Below are positions 54,259 to 63,694 of a DNA stretch of 64,000 nt, piece after piece. Each line of letters starts with the position of its first letter. Positions within the stretch are counted from its first letter, which is position 1. The notes below the pieces were generated by a model. It was not told the origin of the DNA, searched no databases, and saw only the letters and a list, made by a program, of their open reading frames with translations. The stretch is from Dyadobacter tibetensis Y620-1 (GTDB taxonomy: Bacteria > Bacteroidota > Bacteroidia > Cytophagales > Spirosomataceae), in NCBI RefSeq assembly GCF_000566685.1, contig NZ_AZQN01000003.1:806001-870000 (forward strand). The letters are read 5' to 3'. The position numbers and the translations under genes were made by a program.

Positions 54259-54307
54259 ATAATATTTTTAATACTGGTATAATGAAGGTGCTTCATAATA
54301 AATGCCG

Positions 54308-54315
54308 CAAAACTA
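54308..54315 (-). promoter_or_regulatory. candidate -7 box of aspS
   Basis: On the minus strand TAGTTTTG matches TAnnTTTG, about 50 bases before the aspS ATG. The nearest TTTG upstream is too close to serve as -33, so the promoter call is partial. Confidence 0.4.
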
Positions 54316-54350
54316 CGTATTTTTACCAAATCTATCATGAACAGTTTTTT

Positions 54351-55265
54351 ATGAATTTGTCAAAACACAGTGTACAACACATTTTACCGTATTTTTTATC
54401 CTTAAGCATTTTTGCTTTATATAGCTGTGACAATGGAAAAGATCCGGATGTCGCCACTACCGATGATTTTCAAACGGTTCCAACCAGTTTTCCAATTGCT
54501 GCCGGTATAATTGATGAAGCTTCGGGTATTGCTCCGGCACAATATCTCAATGATTACCTTTGGTCGGTAGAGGATTCCGGGGGGCCGAACGCCATATTTC
54601 TGGTGGCCAAAAATGGCAGCTCTATTACCCCTTACACGATTCCTGGCTCTTCGAATGTCGATTGGGAAGACATTGCATCGGGGAAAGGTCCCGATGCCAC
54701 AAAAAACTATGTATATATTGCCGATATAGGCAATAATGGCGGGGTGGACAGAAATAATACCATTTATCGTGTGCCTGACCTGCAGGTGGTAGGCGGTAGC
54801 TTTGCCGCAGATGCGGTGGAGAAAATACAGTTTCGTTATCCGGATGGAAACCTGAATGCTGAAGCCTTGCTATTAGATCCGCTGACGCTCGATCTGATCA
54901 TTATTTCCAAAGAAGCCGATCGGGCGGGGATCTACCGATTGCCCTATCCCCAATCAACGGTCAATGTCATTACCGCGGAAAAAGTAGGCAATATCCCCAG
55001 TCTGAATTTAGTGACCGGGGGAGATGTATCGGTAAAAGGAGACGAGGTTCTGATCCGGACTTATTTAACGGTAAGCTATTGGCGCCTTTCTTCCGGGCAA
55101 TCAGTTGCTCAGGCCTTGACAACTCCAGCAAAGCGCAGCTTCTTAATCGCTCCCGAACCTCAGGGGGAAGGTATTTGTTTCGATAAAGACCTCAAAGGAT
55201 ATTATACCCTAAGTGAACTGGGAAATGCATCCTCGGTGAGTTTGAATTACTTTAAAAGAAAGTAG
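54351..55265 (+). CDS. putative lipoprotein, propeller-like, unknown function
   Basis: This is 304 residues from the ATG at 54351, chosen because it leads directly into a lipoprotein signal (hydrophobic ILPYFLSLSIFALYSC with Cys near residue 22); the frame is open further upstream, back into the aspS start, which is less likely to be used. The mature protein has repeated short strand units (DEASGIAPAQYLNDYLWSVEDSGG, VDWEDIASGKG, YVYIADIGNNGG, NAEALLLDPLTLDLIIISKE), which suggests a beta-propeller. Similar proteins in Bacteroidota are annotated only as hypothetical. It lies 39 bases before the prolyl oligopeptidase start and could be co-transcribed with it. Confidence 0.6.
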   Translation: MNLSKHSVQHILPYFLSLSIFALYSCDNGKDPDVATTDDFQTVPTSFPIAAGIIDEASGIAPAQYLNDYLWSVEDSGGPNAIFLVAKNGSSITPYTIPGSSNVDWEDIASGKGPDATKNYVYIADIGNNGGVDRNNTIYRVPDLQVVGGSFAADAVEKIQFRYPDGNLNAEALLLDPLTLDLIIISKEADRAGIYRLPYPQSTVNVITAEKVGNIPSLNLVTGGDVSVKGDEVLIRTYLTVSYWRLSSGQSVAQALTTPAKRSFLIAPEPQGEGICFDKDLKGYYTLSELGNASSVSLNYFKRK

Positions 55266-55304
55266 TGTCCCTGCATTATTTTGATGCTATTGAAATTTGT
55301 AATC

Positions 55305-57416
55305 ATGAGAAATAATATATTAATGTTGAGTCTGATCACTTCCGGGTTAATGGGTGGAGACACCCTGGCCCAAAAAATTGCCTATCCTAGTACTACAACC
55401 GTTGAGCAGGTGGACGACTATCACGGTACCCCTGTTGCCGATCCCTATCGTTGGTTAGAAGACGACCGGTCCGCAGAAACGGAAGCATGGGTAAAGGCCC
55501 AGAATAAAGTAACCTTTCAATTTTTGGATGCGATCCCATATAAAGGAAAAATATTTGATGATCTGGAAAAGGCATATAATTACCCTAAATATTCTGCACC
55601 CAAGAAGAAGGGAGACTATTATTATTTTTATAAGAATGATGGCCTGCAGAATCAGTCTGTATTATACAGACAGAAGGGTGAAAATGGGGAAGTTGAGGTA
55701 GTTATTGACCCTAATTCACTGTCTACGGATGCTACCACCCGGCTTACCGTCTTCAATCTTTCTAAAAATGGTGCCTATGCCATTTGTGGATTTTCCAAAG
55801 GTGGCTCCGACTGGCAAACGTATCAGGTTATGGATATGAAAACCTTGGAAATGTTGCCCGATCGGGTAGAATGGGTGAAGGTTTCAGGTGCTGCCTGGCA
55901 GGGTGATGGATTTTATTATAGTCGCTATCCCAAGCCTGATGGTAGCGCTTTGGCCGCTAAAAATGAAAATCATCAGGTTTATTTCCATAAAATTGGAACG
56001 GAGCAGTCGGCCGATCAATTAATATTTGAAGATAAGGCTAATTCTCAACGCTTTCATACTGTATCTACCACGGAAGATGAACGCTTTGCGGTACTCTATG
56101 TAAGCGATCGGGGTAAAGGTAAAGATGGAAATGGGCTTTGGGTAAAGGACGCTCAATCTTCTACTTTCCGGCCTGTAATAGCCGAAATTACGAACTATAG
56201 CTATAGTTTGGTAGAGAATGTCTCGGATGGATTTCTCATAGAAACCAATGAAGAGGCACCTAATGGTAAGCTGATGCATTTTGATCCCATTAAGAAGGCT
56301 TGGCGTACCGTGCTGGCCGAACAGCCTGAGCCGTTGCAAGGTGTTGGCTCGGCAGGAGGGAAACTATTTGTTTCCTACTCTAAGGATGTAAGCACAAGAA
56401 TATATGTCTTGAATATGCAGGGCAAAAAAGAACGGGAGGTAGAATTGCCTGGCTTAGGGACTGCCACAGGTTTTGGAGGTGAAGCAACGGATACTTTTGT
56501 GTTTTATACCTACACCTCCTTTATCTATCCTCCGACGATTTTTAAATATGATATTTCCTCTGGAGTTAGCAGCTTGTTTAAAAAACCGGAACTGGCTTTC
56601 GAACCCGGGGACTATGAAACGCGTCAGGTGTTTTATCCTAGTAAGGATGGAACACGGATTCCAGCTTTTATCACTTTTAAAAAAGGTTTAGAGCTGAATG
56701 GGCAGAATCCCACCCTTCTTTATGGCTATGGAGGTTTTAACATCAGTCTTACTCCAGCATTTAGCCCCACCCGAATTCCATTCCTGGACCAGGGAGGGGT
56801 GTATGTACAGGCGAATTTACGGGGTGGGGGAGAATATGGTGAAACCTGGCACGAGCAGGGTATGAAACTTAAAAAACAGAATGTCTTCGATGACTTTATT
56901 GCAGCGGCTGAGTTTTTGTTTCAAGAAAAATATACCAGCCCTTCCAAATTAGCGCTGCAGGGTGGCTCCAACGGTGGACTGCTCGTGGGGGCGGTGATTA
57001 ATCAGCGGCCCGACCTTTGCCAGGTGGCCTTTCCGGCGGTAGGCGTAATGGATATGCTGCGTTTTCACAAATTTACTATCGGGTGGAACTGGATAGCTGA
57101 CTATGGTAGCAGTGAAAATGCTGAGGAGTTCAAAATGCTCTACAGTTACTCTCCTCTTCATAATGTGAAGGAGAATACGGCTTATCCTGCTACCATGATT
57201 ACTACTGCTGATCATGATGACCGGGTGGTGCCTGCACATTCTTTTAAGTATGCTGCCCAATTACAAAGGGTTGCGGGTCCTTCGTCGGAAAATCCATTAC
57301 TGATACGAATAGATACGAATTCGGGTCATGGAGCTAGTAATACAAGAAAAGCCCTGGAAACTCAAGCCGATATTTATGGTTTCATGTTTCATAATATGGG
57401 ACTGGTCTGGCAGTAA
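55305..57416 (+). CDS. prolyl oligopeptidase (peptidase S9A), exported
   Basis: This is 703 residues from the ATG at 55305; the ATG eight codons upstream is less likely as the signal peptide (ILMLSLITSGLMGGDTLAQ) follows from here. An N-terminal beta-propeller (about 70-420) precedes the alpha/beta-hydrolase domain. The catalytic triad is visible as Ser555 in GGSNGG, Asp638 in ADHDDRVVP, and His675 in SGHGAS, with the spacing of porcine enzyme. It cleaves after proline in short peptides, here probably in the periplasm. Family certain. Confidence 0.94.
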   Translation: MRNNILMLSLITSGLMGGDTLAQKIAYPSTTTVEQVDDYHGTPVADPYRWLEDDRSAETEAWVKAQNKVTFQFLDAIPYKGKIFDDLEKAYNYPKYSAPKKKGDYYYFYKNDGLQNQSVLYRQKGENGEVEVVIDPNSLSTDATTRLTVFNLSKNGAYAICGFSKGGSDWQTYQVMDMKTLEMLPDRVEWVKVSGAAWQGDGFYYSRYPKPDGSALAAKNENHQVYFHKIGTEQSADQLIFEDKANSQRFHTVSTTEDERFAVLYVSDRGKGKDGNGLWVKDAQSSTFRPVIAEITNYSYSLVENVSDGFLIETNEEAPNGKLMHFDPIKKAWRTVLAEQPEPLQGVGSAGGKLFVSYSKDVSTRIYVLNMQGKKEREVELPGLGTATGFGGEATDTFVFYTYTSFIYPPTIFKYDISSGVSSLFKKPELAFEPGDYETRQVFYPSKDGTRIPAFITFKKGLELNGQNPTLLYGYGGFNISLTPAFSPTRIPFLDQGGVYVQANLRGGGEYGETWHEQGMKLKKQNVFDDFIAAAEFLFQEKYTSPSKLALQGGSNGGLLVGAVINQRPDLCQVAFPAVGVMDMLRFHKFTIGWNWIADYGSSENAEEFKMLYSYSPLHNVKENTAYPATMITTADHDDRVVPAHSFKYAAQLQRVAGPSSENPLLIRIDTNSGHGASNTRKALETQADIYGFMFHNMGLVWQ

Positions 57417-57441
57417 AAAATGAGTTAAAAATTTTATTTAT

Positions 57442-57475
57442 AAAAAAAGGTCTGGTGAGTAGCCAGACTTTTTTT
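57442..57475 (+). terminator. rho-independent terminator of the oligopeptidase gene
   Basis: A stem with AGTCTGG-type arms (GTCTGG/CCAGAC) is flanked by A's and followed by TTTTTTT, 25 bases past the stop codon. A textbook intrinsic terminator. The remaining 57476-57669 shows no gene. Confidence 0.85.
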
Positions 57476-57669
57476 GTGCCTTTCCTTTCACGAAAGCTCA
57501 TAAATTGCTATTCTATCTTATTTTATTGCTACAGACAGGATACCACAGGACGGAACCCAACAGGAAGTTCAATAATCTTGCAGAACATTAGAAGTGGATC
57601 AATTATTCCTTTCCCTAGCCTTTTGAAGTAATTAAAAATTACCTATTCGTATTAAAATTAAAAGAACAC

Positions 57670-59793
57670 ATGAACCAAACCAAAGTCGCTCAGTACAAGT
57701 ATGTAAGTTATTTATGGGATCAAGAGAAGGCAGACTCCCTGGGAGATGACCAGATAGCTCTACTCCTTTACCGCTCTAATCTGCTAGGTGCAGATTTGCG
57801 ACTTACCAATTATGCTGGAGGTAACACCAGTTGTAAAACCATGGAGAAAGATCCTTTGACGGGTAAAGAGGTTGAAGTGATGTGGATCAAAGGGTCGGGG
57901 GGGGATATTGGAACCTTAACCCGTAGTGGACTTGCCGGATTATACCAGGAGCGTCTGCATAGCCTGAAGAATATCTATCGTGGATTAGAATTTGAAGATG
58001 AGATGGTGGAGCTTTTTAACCACTGTATCTTCGATCTGAAATCGAAGGCTCCTTCCATTGATACTCCACTTCACGGGCTCTTGCCATTTAAGCATATCGA
58101 CCATTTACATCCAGACGCGTTAATAGCCATTGCTGCCTCTAAGGACGGTGAAGCTATTACGAAAGAACTTTTTGAGGGCGAGTTGGCATGGGTTAATTGG
58201 CAACGTCCGGGCTTTGATCTGGGGCTTCAGTTAGAGAAGGCTCTGGCAGATAATCCCGGTATCCGTGGGATCGTATTGGGCGGACATGGACTGTTTACCT
58301 GGGGCGATACTGCCTATGAATCCTATATCAACACCTTGAATACCATAGAAAAGGCTTCGGAATATCTGGCGGAAAATTATGGGAAAAAGGGTCCCGTTTT
58401 TGGCGGAAAGAAAATAGAAAATGAGGCACCAGAGCGCCGCATGGAAGTAGCTGGCAAGTTGGCGCCATATCTTCGCGGACTGGCCTCGGACAAGCAAGCG
58501 ATGATCGGACATTTTACCGACGATGAACGTGTTCTGGAATTCATCGGAAGTAATGATCTGGATAAATTGGCACCATTAGGTACCAGCTGTCCCGATCACT
58601 TCCTTCGTACCAAAATCCGTCCTCTGGTTCTGGACTTCCCTTTTGAATTATTAGGAGGTACCGATGAGGAAATACTGGCTCAGATTACCCCTCAGTTTGA
58701 GGCTTACCGGGTAGATTATCAAGCCTATTATGACCGCTGTAAGCGTGATAACAGCCCAGCGGTACGTGACCCGAACCCCGTAATTATTTTGATACCAGGA
58801 GTGGGCATGTTCTCTTTTGCTAAAGACAAACAGACTGCTCGTGTAGCAGCTGAGTTTTATATTAATGCCATCAATGTGATGAAAGGGGCTGAGGCCATTT
58901 CTTCCTACGTTTCTTTGCCTGAGCAAGAGGCTTTTGATATCGAATATTGGTTACTCGAAGAGGCGAAACTTCAGCGTATGCCTAAGGAGAAAACCGTATC
59001 GCGCCGGGTAGCTCTGGTAACAGGTGGATCTGGTGGCATAGGCAAAGCGATCGCGATGAAGCTATTACAGGAAGGTGCCTGCGTGGTGATTTCTGATATC
59101 GACGATGCGGCTCTGGCCGAGACGAAAGCGGAATTTGATGCCAAATTTGGTAAAGATTATTCGGAAATAGCTAATGCTAATGTTTTAGATCCTGACCAGA
59201 TAAAAGCGGCAATGGAGAAAACAAAATTAAGATTTGGAGGCCTTGATATCGTCGTTAACTGCGCAGGTCTATCCATTTCGAAACCTATCGCCGATACGAC
59301 TATTAAGGACTGGGATATCCTGCACGACGTACTCGTAAAGGGGCAGTTCCTGGTGTCTCAGGAGTCGGTAGCGATAATGCGCCAACAAGGTATGGGGGGA
59401 GATATTGTCAATATTGCTTCTAAAAATGGCCTTGTATCCGGTCCTAATAACGTGGCTTATGGTACTGCCAAAGCGGCTCAGCAACATATGAGTCGTTTGC
59501 TTGCTGCAGAGCTCGGTGGTGATAAGATCCGGGTCAATATTGTAAATCCTGATGCCGTAATTGCAGGTAGTAAAATTTGGGAAAGTGGCTGGGCTGCAGG
59601 CCGTGCCAAAGCCTATGGTATCAAGATCGAGGAGCTTCCGGCCTATTATGCCAAGCGAACCGTATTGAATGCCGAAATCCATACGGAAGACATCGCTAAT
59701 GGTGTATATATTTTCGTAAGTGGTATGCTCAATAAGAGTACAGGGAATGTCATCAATGTAGATGGTGGAGTTCCTGCTGCCTTTGTACGTTAA
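57670..59793 (+). CDS. bifunctional L-rhamnulose-1-phosphate aldolase / lactaldehyde dehydrogenase-type SDR
   Basis: This encodes 707 residues. Residues 1-430 form a class II aldolase domain with metal-site motifs DTPLHGLLPFKHIDHLHPD and GGHGLFTWG. Residues about 440-707 are a short-chain dehydrogenase (VALVTGGSGGIGKAIA, VNCAGLS, IASKNG, YGTAKAA, ending INVDGGVPAAFVR). This is the known fused form in which the aldolase splits L-rhamnulose-1-phosphate to dihydroxyacetone phosphate and L-lactaldehyde, and the dehydrogenase oxidises lactaldehyde. The gene precedes the isomerase by 141 bases. No rhamnulokinase is present in the window, so the kinase must be encoded elsewhere. Poly-G tract G8 at 57897-57904. 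Confidence 0.92.
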   Translation: MNQTKVAQYKYVSYLWDQEKADSLGDDQIALLLYRSNLLGADLRLTNYAGGNTSCKTMEKDPLTGKEVEVMWIKGSGGDIGTLTRSGLAGLYQERLHSLKNIYRGLEFEDEMVELFNHCIFDLKSKAPSIDTPLHGLLPFKHIDHLHPDALIAIAASKDGEAITKELFEGELAWVNWQRPGFDLGLQLEKALADNPGIRGIVLGGHGLFTWGDTAYESYINTLNTIEKASEYLAENYGKKGPVFGGKKIENEAPERRMEVAGKLAPYLRGLASDKQAMIGHFTDDERVLEFIGSNDLDKLAPLGTSCPDHFLRTKIRPLVLDFPFELLGGTDEEILAQITPQFEAYRVDYQAYYDRCKRDNSPAVRDPNPVIILIPGVGMFSFAKDKQTARVAAEFYINAINVMKGAEAISSYVSLPEQEAFDIEYWLLEEAKLQRMPKEKTVSRRVALVTGGSGGIGKAIAMKLLQEGACVVISDIDDAALAETKAEFDAKFGKDYSEIANANVLDPDQIKAAMEKTKLRFGGLDIVVNCAGLSISKPIADTTIKDWDILHDVLVKGQFLVSQESVAIMRQQGMGGDIVNIASKNGLVSGPNNVAYGTAKAAQQHMSRLLAAELGGDKIRVNIVNPDAVIAGSKIWESGWAAGRAKAYGIKIEELPAYYAKRTVLNAEIHTEDIANGVYIFVSGMLNKSTGNVINVDGGVPAAFVR

Positions 59794-59800
59794 TTAACCT

Positions 59801-59914
59801 AAAAAAGGGAGTCGTATCGCAGTGGATGGCAATAGGGCTACAATAGCTTCCGGTAGCATTTTGCTGCCGGATAGCTTTCAGTCCACGGTCTACCTTGCAC
59901 GATTCCCTTTTTTT
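59801..59914 (+). ncRNA. structured intergenic RNA element / attenuator-like, between the two rhamnose genes
   Basis: The spacer folds into three nested stems. The outer stem pairs 59801-59815 with 59899-59913 (15 bp, one G-U pair, ending in seven T's). A middle stem pairs GTGGAT (59822-59827) with GTCCAC (59881-59886). An inner hairpin pairs AGCTTCCGGTAGC (about 59844-59856) with GCTGCCGGATAGCT with a one-base bulge. The strong outer stem followed by a U-run looks like a terminator with a structured, possibly branched, loop. It could set the ratio of the two enzymes, end the first transcript, or be processed. I see no match to a known riboswitch. Confidence 0.5.
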
Positions 59915-59934
59915 ATTCTCCAATAATTCTTATT

Positions 59935-61218
59935 ATGAAGATTCAACAGCAGCAGATCGATCAGTATAACGACGGTTTGTTTTCCAGACATAATAATCAG
60001 TTTATCTTTCTCAAGGAACAGCTCGCCGAGCAAGGAATCGATGTAGATCGGGTGATAGCCGAATTGGCCGACTTTCAAGTGGCTATTCCTAGTTGGGCCC
60101 TAGGAACAGGTGGGACGCGATTTGGACGGTTTTCGGGAACAGGAGAGCCGGGCACTCTGGAACATAAAGTTTCGGATGTTGGCCTATTGCATGCCTTGAA
60201 CCGCTCTAGTGGTGCTATTTCCCTGCATATCCCTTGGGATATTCCCCAACAAGCTGAGGAAATTATGGCGCTGGCTGCTTCGTTAGATCTGAAATTCGAT
60301 GCTGTAAATTCTAATACCTTCCAGGATCAGAAAGATCAAAAATTATCCTATAAGTTTGGCTCTTTGTCTCATACCGACCCCTCAGTTCGTAAGCAGGCGG
60401 TAGACCATAATATAGAAGTAATAAAATATGGAAAGGAGTTAGGTTCCAAGTCCCTTTCCATCTGGTTATCTGATGGGTCTTGTTTTCCGGGCCAGGCACA
60501 ATTCGCACGTTCTTTTCAGAATACCCTGGCTTCTCTGCAGGAGATTTATAAAGCACTGCCCGAAGACTGGAAAATGTTTGTGGAATATAAGGCTTACGAA
60601 CCTAATTTCTATTCAACAGTAATTCAGGACTGGGGAAGCTCCCTGATGCTATGTCAGAAACTGGGACCTAAGGCCGATGTACTAGTAGACTTGGGGCACC
60701 ATCTGCCAAATGCTAATATCGAACAGATTGTGGCCATGTTGATGATGGAAGATCGATTGGCAGGTTTTCATTTCAATGACTCCAAATATGGCGACGACGA
60801 TCTGACGGTAGGAAGTATTCGGCCCTATATGCTGTTTTTGATCTTTAATGAATTGGTTGCCGGAATGCAAACCGCTGGACGTGGGAGTGATGCCTATGCC
60901 TGGATGATTGATGCCAGCCATAACGTGAAGGATCCACTCGAGGATCTGCTTCAATCGGTGGAAGCAATACTGATCGCTTATGCGCAAGCTTTACTGGTAG
61001 ACCGACCCGCCTTAGAGTATGCACGCATAAATAACGATGCGGTGGAAGCGCAACAGATTCTGCAACATGCCTTCAGGACGGATGTTCGTCCGTTGGTACG
61101 CGAAATGATGCGGCGGAATGGAGGCGCTATCGATCCGCTTGGATTATTCCGGGCCCTGGAGGTAAGGGCCCAGCTGACCAAGGAGCGTGGAAATACGACT
61201 ATAGCTACTGGCCTGTAG
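59935..61218 (+). CDS. rhaI: L-rhamnose isomerase (RhaI type)
   Basis: This encodes 427 residues, a TIM-barrel sugar isomerase. The metal- and substrate-site motifs match those of the Pseudomonas stutzeri-type L-rhamnose isomerase: EYKAYEPNFYST (Glu ligand), DLGHHLPN (Asp and catalytic His), and FHFNDSKYGDDDLTVGS (His and Asp-rich loop), with IDASHNVKDP near the C-terminus (Asp). It converts L-rhamnose to L-rhamnulose. It follows the aldolase/dehydrogenase fusion on the same strand and faces the GntR regulator. Together they form the two catabolic enzymes present in the window. Family firm. Confidence 0.9.
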   Translation: MKIQQQQIDQYNDGLFSRHNNQFIFLKEQLAEQGIDVDRVIAELADFQVAIPSWALGTGGTRFGRFSGTGEPGTLEHKVSDVGLLHALNRSSGAISLHIPWDIPQQAEEIMALAASLDLKFDAVNSNTFQDQKDQKLSYKFGSLSHTDPSVRKQAVDHNIEVIKYGKELGSKSLSIWLSDGSCFPGQAQFARSFQNTLASLQEIYKALPEDWKMFVEYKAYEPNFYSTVIQDWGSSLMLCQKLGPKADVLVDLGHHLPNANIEQIVAMLMMEDRLAGFHFNDSKYGDDDLTVGSIRPYMLFLIFNELVAGMQTAGRGSDAYAWMIDASHNVKDPLEDLLQSVEAILIAYAQALLVDRPALEYARINNDAVEAQQILQHAFRTDVRPLVREMMRRNGGAIDPLGLFRALEVRAQLTKERGNTTIATGL

Positions 61219-61239
61219 ATCACTTTTTGTTCAAAAAAT

Positions 61240-61281
61240 AACAGGGAGTGCCGGGATGATTATTCCTGAGCACTCCCTGTT
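61240..61281. terminator. bidirectional terminator between rhaI and the GntR gene
   Basis: Perfect arms AACAGGGAGTG/CACTCCCTGTT with a 20-base loop lie between the convergent genes, with A's to the left and T's to the right of the stem, so it can stop transcription from both sides. Confidence 0.85.
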
Positions 61282-61283
61282 GT

Positions 61284-62303
61284 TTATAAGGATTTACGAA
61301 TGGTAAGGGTGAATGGATTTTTCACAAATGCCTGTTCACCATTAATGATCAGGTTTGCGGCTGTCCGCCCCATTTGCTCATGATCAGTGGAGATGGTGGT
61401 AATGCCATTCAGTAATATTTCTTTAAGAGGCGTTTCGTTGTAAGATATAATTCCTACATCTTTACCTACGTCCAGGGCTTGCTGGCGACATTTTTTTATC
61501 AACTCTACCAGGTCGTTCTCTTCTACGACGATGTATGCTGCCTGCTCTGTAACCACATTAGTCTCCTGAAAGTCATAGATAATCTCGTGTTCTATTTCTT
61601 GCTGAATACAAAATATTCTAAAGCCTTTTACGATTTCCTTTGGGTAAGGAATGATGGTAGGAAAAATAAGAATGAGTTTAGAGTAGGCCTTTAGCAGGCT
61701 TTCTGCTTCATTTAACGCCTCTACAATATCTTTCTCGAAATTCTGGTAGACACAAGAATGTTTTTTTCCTGGAAAGTCAATGTCTTTGTCCAATAGTATG
61801 AGCTTCTCAGGAGGTAGAAGCTTCAGAATCTCTATCGCCTCCTCATTTTTTTCGTAAAAATGTGGCATCACAACATAATGGTCATATTCACCGATGCTGT
61901 TTTTGATTAAATTCTTAAAAATATTAATATTGGAATGATGGATATGTAAGTCGACATTCACATTTTTCCCTACCTGTTCTACGAAGGCGTTATATACCTG
62001 TTTTTTATAATTGCTGATCTTATTCATTACCAGCAGCACACGGGTGGTGTTTTCTACATCTACCCGATTGATAAAATACCCTTTTCCCCGCACCGAAATA
62101 AGCACACCATCCTTGATCATATGCTTATAGGCCTTTTCTACAGTATCTCTGGAAAGTAAAAACTCCTCACTCAACTGATTAATAGAGGGTATTTTATCAC
62201 CTCTTTTAAGCTTACCCTTACTTATGGCTTGGAGTAGAGAGTTGATGATTTGTACATACTTAGGAGCGCTTTCTTTAAATTCTATATCAAATTGTATTTC
62301 CAT
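61284..62303 (-). CDS. GntR-family regulator with a periplasmic-binding-protein-like sensor domain
   Basis: This encodes 339 residues. Residues about 10-75 form the GntR winged helix: APKYVQIINSLLQAISKGKL, PSINQLSEEFLLSRDTVEKAY and GVLISVRGKGYFI. Residues about 85-339 look like a LacI/PBP-1-type sugar-binding domain (VLLVMNKISNYKKQVY, VVMPHFYEKNEEAIEIL, DVGIISYNETPLKEIL, TISTDHEQMGRTAANLI). This domain pairing occurs in Bacteroidota regulators of sugar catabolism. Its convergent position next to the rhamnose genes suggests it senses rhamnose or a derivative and controls them. No operator was found by eye. Family firm; ligand inferred. Confidence 0.88.
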   Translation of the reverse strand: MEIQFDIEFKESAPKYVQIINSLLQAISKGKLKRGDKIPSINQLSEEFLLSRDTVEKAYKHMIKDGVLISVRGKGYFINRVDVENTTRVLLVMNKISNYKKQVYNAFVEQVGKNVNVDLHIHHSNINIFKNLIKNSIGEYDHYVVMPHFYEKNEEAIEILKLLPPEKLILLDKDIDFPGKKHSCVYQNFEKDIVEALNEAESLLKAYSKLILIFPTIIPYPKEIVKGFRIFCIQQEIEHEIIYDFQETNVVTEQAAYIVVEENDLVELIKKCRQQALDVGKDVGIISYNETPLKEILLNGITTISTDHEQMGRTAANLIINGEQAFVKNPFTLTIRKSL

Positions 62304-62374
62304 TTCTGGATGTTGTTTTTTTGTAAGAGTCTAAAAATAGCAAATATTAACCATAAAAAACCATATATAAAATT

Positions 62375-62417
62375 TAAGGCGGAAGTCCCCGTGATACATC
62401 CGGGGACTTCCGCCTTA
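62375..62417 (-). terminator. 17-bp perfect hairpin after the DUF6600 gene
   Basis: Arms of 17 bases (TAAGGCGGAAGTCCCCG and its exact complement) with a 9-base loop lie 18 bases past the stop of the minus-strand DUF6600 gene. The flank is A/T-rich (AAATTTTATA) rather than a pure U-run. It is a probable terminator, also close to the promoter of the divergent-side GntR gene (start 62303). Confidence 0.75.
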
Positions 62418-62434
62418 CCTCTCCGCAAAGCGGA

Positions 62435-63694
62435 TTATTGGGGGTTGCGGCTGCTACGTTCCGAAGAAGAACCACTTCGCTCAGAGCTGGAAGAGGATCG
62501 CGAGCGGGTAGGAGAACTTTCGGTCCGGGACGAGCGAGAGGGGGCAGATGGCGTCGGTGCTGAGCGTACATTGGGCGTAGACGAACTTTCCTGAGTTGGA
62601 TAGCTTCGGCTCGCTGGCTGCCGACTGGATCGGCTGCTATTCTGCTCCGGGGCTGCCACTCGCTCCGATGAACGTCCCTCATAGGTCGATCGGGAAGGTA
62701 AACTCTCCGTGTTCGATCGGGTTGGCGTCTGTCTCTGAGATGGATAGCTGCGACTGTTATTAGGCTCCGAAGGTCTATTATATTCTATGCTACCTCTCGA
62801 ATTGCTAGGGATAGTCGAACGTTCGGGAACATTGTAGTCTGCTCCTGTTCTGCTTCCTGTACGCTCAGATCCAGAGTTAGTGCTTCCTCTGGGACTGCTA
62901 TATTCACTGCTCGTACGACCATTATATCTGCTATCCGTAGCTCCGTTTCGGGTCGAAGGGGTTCTTTGGTACAAGTCTGTACGATCATTGCTTCTACTCG
63001 ATTGGTTCACTACAGTCCTGCCCCGATCATTTACGACGATATCACGTACCGGCACTGAGCGGCGGGTATAGCGCTCGATATCATCGCGGCGTGGGCCGTA
63101 GACATAGGTGCGGTTGTCGTAACGATAATAATTGTTGATGATCGTTGTTTGGTTATAAATTCTGGAAATTCTATTTCGCGGAACCCAGTAGCGATGCCAG
63201 TTGGGCGTGTAAAAATGTCTATTAGGAACGAAAACCCACCAGAAAGACGGAATGTTAATAGAAACATTAATATTCATTCCAGGGCCCAGTGGTGCCCACC
63301 CATAATAGCCTCCTCCCGAACGCCAATTGACCCAGGCCGGACCCCATTCGTACCCAGGAATCCAGAACCAGCCTAAATAATCATCGAAGGACCAACGCCC
63401 GTAATGAAAGGCGGCCCAGCCCCATTCGTAATCCGAAATCCAGGTATTGCCGTATTCTGTCATCTCCCAATATCCATTGGTAGAATAAGGTTGAAAATCC
63501 TGGGATACGTAGGGAGACCATACGGAGCCGTACTGCGGCGAAGTGGTCCACCGTCCGTAAGGAGATAGTTCATGGTAAAAGGTTTGAAAAGTGAGTCGCA
63601 CATTGGGCTGAGCATTTCCACTTTTAGGGAATGTGATGCCCCCCAACAGCAGTAGGGTTAAGGCTAATAATTGAATGGATCGTCTGGCTTTCAT
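62435..63694 (-). CDS. exported DUF6600 protein with a long Ser/Arg-rich disordered tail
   Basis: This encodes 419 residues. A signal peptide (LLALTLLLLGGITFPKSGNAQ) is followed by a Trp/Tyr/Gly-rich domain (about 35-170) with the DUF6600 pattern: YHELSPYGRW, YGSVWSPYV, NGYWEMTEYGNTWISDYEWGW, HYGRWSFDDYLGWFWIPGYEWGPAWVNW (split naturally), YYGWAPLGPG. The C-terminal 200 residues are low-complexity Ser/Arg/Thr/Pro and probably disordered. Function unknown; cell-surface or periplasmic location is likely. It is a single gene with its own terminator. Confidence 0.85.
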   Translation of the reverse strand: MKARRSIQLLALTLLLLGGITFPKSGNAQPNVRLTFQTFYHELSPYGRWTTSPQYGSVWSPYVSQDFQPYSTNGYWEMTEYGNTWISDYEWGWAAFHYGRWSFDDYLGWFWIPGYEWGPAWVNWRSGGGYYGWAPLGPGMNINVSINIPSFWWVFVPNRHFYTPNWHRYWVPRNRISRIYNQTTIINNYYRYDNRTYVYGPRRDDIERYTRRSVPVRDIVVNDRGRTVVNQSSRSNDRTDLYQRTPSTRNGATDSRYNGRTSSEYSSPRGSTNSGSERTGSRTGADYNVPERSTIPSNSRGSIEYNRPSEPNNSRSYPSQRQTPTRSNTESLPSRSTYEGRSSERVAAPEQNSSRSSRQPASRSYPTQESSSTPNVRSAPTPSAPSRSSRTESSPTRSRSSSSSERSGSSSERSSRNPQ

